Assembly (NCBI GenBank): GCA_033398695.1
Contig: CM065801.1
Span: 103,471,170-103,535,169 of the forward strand
Length of the DNA stretch: 64,000 nucleotides
From: Orobanche coerulescens
Lineage: Eukaryota; Streptophyta; Magnoliopsida; Lamiales; Orobanchaceae
Direction of reading: 5' to 3'
In this document: positions 57,817 through 64,000 of the stretch, piece after piece
How the letters are laid out: every line of letters begins with the position of its first letter
How positions within the stretch are numbered: position 1 is the stretch's first letter
The notes under the pieces: model-generated
Databases searched by the model: none
What the model was told of the DNA's origin: nothing
What the model saw: only the letters and a program-made list of their open reading frames with translations
Translations under genes and position numbers: made by a program

Positions 57817-59530
57817 CGTGTGTCGTGCAATCTTAGTGAAATATCTACTTTTGATCTCTTTTCTGACCTCAAAGCATTTGAGTACGATATAGACAGGAGA
57901 GAGAAAGCTGAAGAATCTCCCGCCAGGACTACAGCCTTAGCCACTGTATCCAACCGAAGACACAGCATGCCGGGATCATCAAAGCCCATTTATAAGAATG
58001 CTGACAGCGAAGACGACATCCTGTCGCAAGACAAAATGGCACTCCTCATGCATAAGTTCAAAAAGTTTATCAAGCAGTCGGGAAAGACTCCATACAGGCC
58101 CAAGCCTGTACACAAGGTAAGTACTGAAACTTCCTCTGGTGATTCTAACCTGTGTTATAATTGCAGGAAACCAGGGCATTATGCAAATAAATGTCCTCAT
58201 CCCAAAGTTCAACGGTTGCCGGAAGCCGATCAACAAGAAAAGGATGAAAGAAGATGTGCTTGGAAAAACAAGCTCAAGGCCCTGATTGGCGAATTAGAAG
58301 CCGCCCCTGCAGCATCAAAATCCGAAGAATGTATTCAGGTAGTCACTGATAGTGATTCATCTAATGATGATTTCAAAGATAAAGCCTATATGTGCTTTAT
58401 GGCCAAGGACATTCGAAAGATGAAGATAGCGATGATGAGGTAAGCTCAACTTCAACTATTCCCTCCAATGCATCTCATACTTTTGAAAACATGACGAATG
58501 AGTTTAAGATCATTCAAATGGCCCATGAGACATTGAAAAATGAAAATATACAGCTCCAACTTTCTAGCTTAGACCTGAAAGAAGAAAACAACTTGCTGAA
58601 AGTAAATTACGAAAATATGTCTATTGATTGTGAAAACAGCAAAGTCGAGTATGAAAAACTCATGGAGAGCAATCATCAACTTGCTCATAAACTAAGTGAG
58701 ACTAAATATCATAGTGAAAGCAATACAAATGATTTTTTTCTGCTTCAATCCAAAGTAAAAAACTCTCGAAAAACGAGAAGGAGAACTTGAGACCATTCTG
58801 AAATCTTTCGAGAAATCATCCAAAAGAATGGAAGAAATTCTAAACACTGGGCAACATGCTCATGATAAAAGTGGCTAAGGATACAGCTCATTTTCTAATA
58901 AAGGGAAAACTAGTACTGTGTTCTTCAGCGGTGTGGAACTCATTTATGTATCGGAAGAAGTTCCAAATAATGTGAAGGAACCCGTTGCACCGCAAATAAC
59001 AAAAGCTGCCATTCCGCCACCACACTCATATTCCAGACAGCGGAATCACCAGCCATTCAGTCCTGTAAGGCGTACCCAACAGCATGCTCCCCGAGCATAT
59101 CAACAGCGCCAACGGCCATTCAGAAAGAAGGCTGTATCCAAATATCAAAGGCCCGCACGTCAGTACTTTCAGTACAGCACGCCTAGATATTGGATACGGG
59201 AGCCTCGTCATTCATCGCGATAGCAAGTTTCCGCACAGTATCAACAACAACGTTGGGAATCCAACTGGAGACCCAAAAGGCAAGCTGTTAGGCTGAAGAA
59301 AATAGCTCCACCTCCAAGACGGCATTTGTAATGGACAAATAATAACCCTGAATTTTACATGCATAATAATTATCACGGTTATAGCAATTACGTATATGCC
59401 CAGCGTAGAAATCGCAATTACGGACCTAAACCATCCTACAGTAGACCTATTGCTGTCAGGAAAATCTGGGTACCTAAAGGCACTAACATTCATGGACCCA
59501 ACAATCAAAGGGGACCTAAATCTACCTAAT
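57817..59530 (+). pseudogene. gag: Copia-B gag, C-terminal part
   Basis: After the second CGTGT, gag resumes with a one-base shift: LSEISTFDLFSDLKAFEYDI. The zinc knuckle CYNCRKPGHYANKC lies near 58150. A long coiled-coil-like region follows (58460-58780; MAHETLKNENIQLQLSSL), as in SIRE-type gags. A basic Gln- and Arg-rich part (58918-59223) and a KIWVPKGTN segment near 59463 lead into protease. The frame changes near 58440, 58780 and 59530. Confidence 0.85.
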
Positions 59531-59534
59531 TTGT

Positions 59535-60720
59535 TTGCTACAGGACATTTTGGAGAAGGACATCTGGTACTTCGACAGCGGACGTTCCCGGCACATGACA
59601 GGATATAAAAGCAAGTTATCATATTTCGTAGAAGGTCGCGGTCCAAAAGTGTGCTTCGGTGATAAATCTAAAAGAAGAACAAGAGGGAAGGGAACCCTAC
59701 TTGTAGGAAAATTCAAAGTCACCGATGTAGCTTACATTGAAGGCTTACAGTACAATCTACTTAGTATTAGCCAGTTCTGTGACCAACAGTTCTCGGTGAA
59801 GTTCTATATAGATCACTGTAGAGTAAAGAACATCCTAACCAAAGAAATTATGCTCACAGGAAGCAGATCAGGTAATATGTATATTGCTGACTGGATGCTT
59901 ACGAGCTCCACAATTCCTTGTTTTGTTGCCAAAGGCACTGCAGATCTAAGTTGGCTATGGCACAAGAGGATGTCGCACGTCAACTTCAAGACTATAAACA
60001 AACTCTCCATACAGGGAATGGTTAGAGGATTACCAAACATTTCATTCCAAAAAGACAACGTATGTGGACCCTGTCAGAAAGGCAAGCAAATCAAGACCAC
60101 CTTGAAAAGCAAATCCTACCTTTCCACCCACAGAGTTTTGGAAATGCTACATATGGATCTCTATAGTCCTATAGACCCGGTAAGATTGGGAGGTAAGAAA
60201 TACTGTCTCGTTATTGTTGATGATTATTCTAGGTATGCTTGGACAATTTTCCTAAGCAAGAAGAAGGAAACAACATCAAAGCTACCCGAGCACCTGAGAA
60301 AGCTTCAAAATGAAAAAGGGTCGAGTATCGTGTCCATCCGTTCTGACAGAGGTACAGAATTTACTAATCGCTTTATTGAGCAATACTGTTCGAAAAATGG
60401 GATACAGCATGAATACTCAGGTGCCCGTACACCACAACAAAATGGTGTTTCCGAGTGAAAGAACAGGACACTGAAGGAAGCAACAAGGACAATGATTTCT
60501 GCAAGCAAATTGCCACAGCTTTTCTGGGGCGAAGCCACCAATACAGCATGCTACACACAAAACCGATGTATCATCAACAAGCATCACAACAGCATACGAG
60601 GTATGGAATAACAAAACTCCGTTAGTTTCATACTTTCACATTTTTGGATGTAGGTGTTACGTTTTGAACAACGGTAAGGATCAACTTAGAACCTTCGATG
60701 AGAAATCGGATGAAGGGTAG
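59535..60720 (+). pseudogene. pol: Copia-B protease and integrase
   Basis: The protease active site is WYFDSGRSRHMTG (59565). The pre-integrase zinc segment has LWHKRMSHVNFKTINKL and CGPCQKGKQ (59955-60090). The integrase core has LHMDLYSPI, IRSDRGTEF and NGVSE with the catalytic Glu kept. The next codon is a TGA at 60456-60458 where relatives have Arg, so CGA to TGA fits. The frame then goes on through KNRTLKEATRTMI. After more frameshifts HIFGCRCYVLNN (near 60640) marks the integrase C-terminus. Protease has Arg where most Copia proteases have Cys after the Ser-Gly. Confidence 0.88.
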
Positions 60721-61159
60721 TTGTAGTATATTCCTCTGTTAGCAAAGCTTACAGGAATTTCAATAAATGGAAGCTAACAATTGAGGAATCAGTTTATGTA
60801 GTGTTCGATTAATCCCACCATGATCCGACAGGAGCAGAAGACCTTTCTCAGAACATCCAACAACTTTCCATCATAGATTCACCAACTCCTATCGAACCTG
60901 TCGTTGACCTAGAAATCAACCCCGCAGCTGTAAGAACTGACATAAATGAAGCCGATGTTATACAAGCTGAAGCCGAAACTACAGCAACTCAAGATACAGT
61001 ACGGGACCCCGAATTAGAACCCGACAGAAGATGGTTGAGAGATCACCCACAAGAGCTGATCATTGGAAACATTGATGCTCGTGTTTCTACCCATAGGAGA
61101 ATACAGAGTACACAAGGAAATGTACTATGTGCGCAAGAAGAACCCGAGTCACAGATAGC
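60721..61159 (+). pseudogene. Copia-B linker toward reverse transcriptase, cut by Copia-C
   Basis: Acidic, Pro- and Thr-rich sequence in shifting frames (for example DSPTPIEPVVDLEINPAA near 60880), as in the linker between integrase and RT of SIRE-like elements. RT itself is not reached before the Copia-C LTR. Confidence 0.65.
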
Positions 61160-63039
61160 TGTTAGGAATATGCCCTCGAATGCCACTCAGGGGATGAGAG
61201 AGTAAGGGCATTGTACTTGTAATTATGGAATAATTAATAAAAAGGAAATACGATTCATTCACTGTTTATTGTATTTCAATTGCATTCTTGACTTGGTAAA
61301 CATTGAAGTGAAGTCCATGTAAATAAATCGAACATTCCATTCTCGTTATGGGATAAGAGAAAATGCACTGGAAGTGTTTAAAGTTTATTTACGTAAATTG
61401 TTCGCAAGTCAATAAACTTAAAATGGGCATTAAGTTTTAATACGACTTGTATAACTGATGCTAGGACGTGTGCACGTCTTGATAGCATAGTTATAAGTAT
61501 ATTGGTGGGGCCAGTATACTCGAACACGACTCATACTCGATTCAGTCACACGGTATTCACTCTCGGAGAGTTGATGACGAATCGAAAGGTTGTGATAGTA
61601 TACGTGGACCTTTGACTTGAGGGTTCAGTAGAAGATGTGCCTGTGACGTTTAGTTTGTCATTAGAGTAGTTAGACTCATTTGCTTAATTGCTGAGTCGAC
61701 CTCGAAGTGCGGACTATGCGGCGGTAGCGATCTTTCCGTACGCCAAGAAAGGATTCTATCTCTCGTTAGTGAGCAGGCGAATGTCCTATACGGTTAATGG
61801 CAAATAAGATCATAAGTCTTTGGCCAAAGCATTCTGATATAGTCGTATTAGATACACTATTAATCAGTCGGTCTTGATTTGCATTAACACATGTATACAG
61901 TTTAGTCAACAGTAGGGTTTGACTTTACCGTGACCCGAAGACTTGACCGGGACATCTGATGAAGGGTCTATACGTATATAGTATTCACGACATAATGGTT
62001 CTGGAATGATCCCTTCATTCGTTCTCAGTCGGGGTTTACAGTGCGGCCCGCTAGGATGGCTAAGTGCTGCCCGCACCCATTGGTTCCTCCCAATGCCGGC
62101 TGAGACGGACCTACGGAGTCACGCATTAGGAGCGTTGACAGATAAATGTGAATTTATAATCTCTCTATTAATATTAGATATTGGATATCTAATTATGATT
62201 TATTGGATAAATCAAATAGCGGTCTTATGAATTAAAATTAAGTTACCGGGTAATTAATTTAATTCATAAATAATGTTTCGTAGAGAAATATATTTGTGTT
62301 TGATATAATTAATTAATTGGATTAATTAGTTTATATAAATACATTCGTAAATAAACGGAGTGTATTTAACGGAGTCGTTTGACGAACGTCCGGTACACGA
62401 GCTGAGTGGCTCGGCTCATTTTCTAGGAAACTCCTACATGGGCCCCCCCCCCCCCACATGGCATGATCACCATGCATGTGTTTGTGTTGTGTTGTCATGT
62501 TAAATTATTAAGTTGAGATTCTTTCTCAGCTCATAATTACATGAATGAGTTGTTATATATATATATTAATATATAACCAACTCAAAATGTGAGAAATTTG
62601 ACTTGAAACATACACACACATCATCTTCATCTTCAAGTGCTGTTGGACGTGAGTTTTTGAGGAGGGAGAGAGAGAGAAAATATTTTTTTTTGTTTTTTCT
62701 TTAACTATGAGTTGAGAAAAAATTTAAGAAAAAGTGAGATATAAATTCCTAGCCGTGTTCTTGGAGAACGGATTGCTATCAAATTTTTTCCGGGCAACTT
62801 CCGACGTGTGTGAAGTAGAGGCTTCGAACTTTCGATGCTTGGAACGAAGGGATTTCGTGTTCGGGACGAGGTTCGTGATCATCATCAATTTTACGAAGAA
62901 TTATTTCAAAGGCTTCAAGGGTATGATTCTTTATCTTCGTATTTAGTTATATTTTCGTATATACGTTACTTGATCGATCCTGTTTGGGATTCGTATTTAT
63001 TTCCACTGCCTATTTCGTTTTATTTTCGGAATCCCAACA
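61160..63039 (+). repeat. Copia-C 5' LTR (1880 bp)
   Basis: Related to the solo LTR at 10636-14629 along its length. Contains a C14-like run near 62442-62455, a TA microsatellite near 62555-62575 and a GA-rich tract near 62662. No coding region. Confidence 0.85.
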
Positions 63040-63040
63040 G

Positions 63041-63056
63041 TGGTATCGGAGCGAGG
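63041..63056 (+). other. Copia-C primer binding site
   Basis: TGGTATCGGAGCGAGG, one base after the LTR end. The first 12 bases match the Gypsy-0 and Gypsy-2 sites. Confidence 0.85.
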
Positions 63057-64000
63057 TCAATGTTTCCGTATATACGATTTTTTGTGCATTTTGAATGCTT
63101 TTGGATGATGATTATGATTTATAATCATGTTTGGAATAATCGTAGATTTTAAATTGTTCGTTGTAGCATCACGTTTTTCGAAACGAACCGAAAAACGAAG
63201 AAACGGGGTTGCCCGCAGTGGTGCTGGCAAAGATCGTCGGCCGTCGCCTGTGCTACCGAGCATGCTCGCCATACTCGCCGCACCGCCGAGAGGCAATGCC
63301 CGCCGATCGGGACTCGGCCAGCCGCTGAGCATGGCTCGCCAGCACTCGGGTTTTTGGCCCGATTTTGAATCGCCGCTGGCCGGGCCTAAAACCGGATTGT
63401 CCAGGACTCCGTTTTAATTTTATATTTCGTTGTAATTATTTCCCAAAATTTAAATTGGATTTTAATTTGACTAAATTAATATTTGGAATATTTTTGTGTT
63501 AAGGGAAATAAATTAAACGAGAATATTATTTTGCCGGATTACTTCGAACGAATTAAAATGACGATTATTAGTATTAATTGGATTAATACCATTAAAATTG
63601 AATAGATTAATTTTATATTGATTGGATTAATATATTAATTGATTATTTAATTTTAATGCCACTTTATATTAATTGGATTAATATAGTAGAAATTGAATAG
63701 ATTAATTTATAGATTAATTAGATTAATTTATATTAATACTAATTGTTTAATTTCGTTGCCATTACATATTGTATGGAATCCTTATGTGATGGTGATATAG
63801 CACATGGACTTAGTTTTTGATTTGTTCGATTCGATTGAGTTGTAAAGGCCGTTTTGAGCCTATTTATATTTACTAGAAAAACTTGTATAGGATGCAATTT
63901 TTCAATGATGTAATTATTATTTTGGGTATGAAGAAGACCGAAGACAACCGACCGAGAAGACGAAGAATCGAAGACTGTTTTTTTATTTATTGGGTCATTC
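63057..64000 (+). other. Copia-C untranslated leader
   Basis: A GC-rich block (63180-63410) with GCTCGCC and CACTCGG repeats is followed by very AT-rich DNA with TTAATTGGATTAAT-type repeats (63540-63730). No gag motif is visible before the window ends. Confidence 0.6.

Larger units (their letters stand above)
27374..61159 (+). mobile_element. Copia-B: SIRE-like Copia element split by three later insertions
   Basis: LTR begins at about 27374 with AGTTGGGATAAC (probably a mutated TG start) and ends GGCCAACA at 48258. It is followed by a tRNA-Met-type primer site, gag (48370 on), protease and integrase (to about 60700), then a linker toward reverse transcriptase up to 61159. Athila interrupts the LTR, Tat interrupts gag and Copia-C interrupts the region after integrase. 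In each case the sequence resumes in order on the far side. Its own 3' LTR is outside the window. Confidence 0.85.
61160..64000 (+). mobile_element. Copia-C: Copia-type element, 5' LTR and leader only in window
   Basis: LTR 61160-63039 with TGTTAGGAATATGCC and ATCCCAACA ends, followed by a tRNA-Met-type primer site and about 950 bp of leader. The coding region lies past the right edge. Superfamily is inferred from the TGTTGG-type ends and primer position, since no coding sequence is seen. Confidence 0.72.

Noticed and set aside
62006..62230. 74-codon frame, with a related frame at 11452-11643
   Set aside because: Conserved between the two because both are the same part of related Copia LTRs. 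It has no domain, and surrounding LTR sequence is equally conserved.

Overview
The window is plant nuclear repeat DNA. It is a stack of nested LTR retrotransposons, almost certainly from a eudicot, although the species cannot be told from the sequence. The evidence is the set of plant-type lineages: Ty3/Gypsy chromoviruses of the Tekay/Del type, an Athila-type and a Tat-type Gypsy element, SIRE-like Copia elements and a hAT MITE. They carry plant primer binding sites (initiator tRNA-Met and tRNA-Asp types), and their TATA-containing LTRs start with TG and end with CA. No intact host gene was found. Every recognisable coding region belongs to a mobile element and every one is broken by stops, frameshifts or deletions.

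Layout. 1-6622: Gypsy-0 (minus strand), with an unusually long LTR of about 3.7 kb and a non-coding interior, beside a related relic LTR (6623-8002). 8003-10635: degenerate LTR-like and AT-rich DNA. 10636-14629: a solo Copia LTR (Copia-C type). It was broken by a 1.9 kb insert that holds a promoter and 5'-leader-like fragment plus a hAT MITE with a perfect 8-bp target duplication. 14890-27373: Gypsy-1 (Tekay, minus). Its 3' LTR is split by a rearranged LTR element (16855-20031, target duplication CCCAA), and its pol is truncated. A gag-only Copia (Copia-A, 22572-25865, target duplication AACTA) sits between the pol remnant and the primer binding site. From 27374: Copia-B (SIRE-like, plus), inserted in the 5' LTR of Gypsy-1. 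Copia-B was itself hit three times: by an Athila element in its LTR (28468-48178, target duplication ACGCA), by a Tat element in its gag (48950-57816, target duplication CGTGT), and by Copia-C downstream of its integrase (61160 to beyond the window). The Athila element in turn holds Gypsy-2 (29598-39323, target duplication ATTTT), a nearly full-length Tekay element with decayed gag-pol.

How the parts relate. The deepest chain is Gypsy-1, then Copia-B, then Athila, then Gypsy-2, four levels, so insertion order can be read directly. Four elements look non-autonomous: Gypsy-0 has no coding region, the 16855-20031 element is LTR-derived, Copia-A has gag only, and the Tat element has gag plus an antisense extra ORF but no pol. 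Such elements would have depended on proteins made by relatives.

Most unusual signal. The U3 parts of the LTRs of several Tekay-like families, and also of the unrelated Copia-A, carry dense arrays of one palindrome type (TTACGTACGTAA, TTAGCGTGCGCTAA, TTAGCGTACGCTAA). The Tat element uses a different palindrome, GCGATCGC. The Athila element carries its own palindrome (CACTGGGT paired with ACCCAGTG) in its LTR, leader, gag-pro and pol, in different reading frames. These look like nucleic-acid-level signals, not protein constraint.
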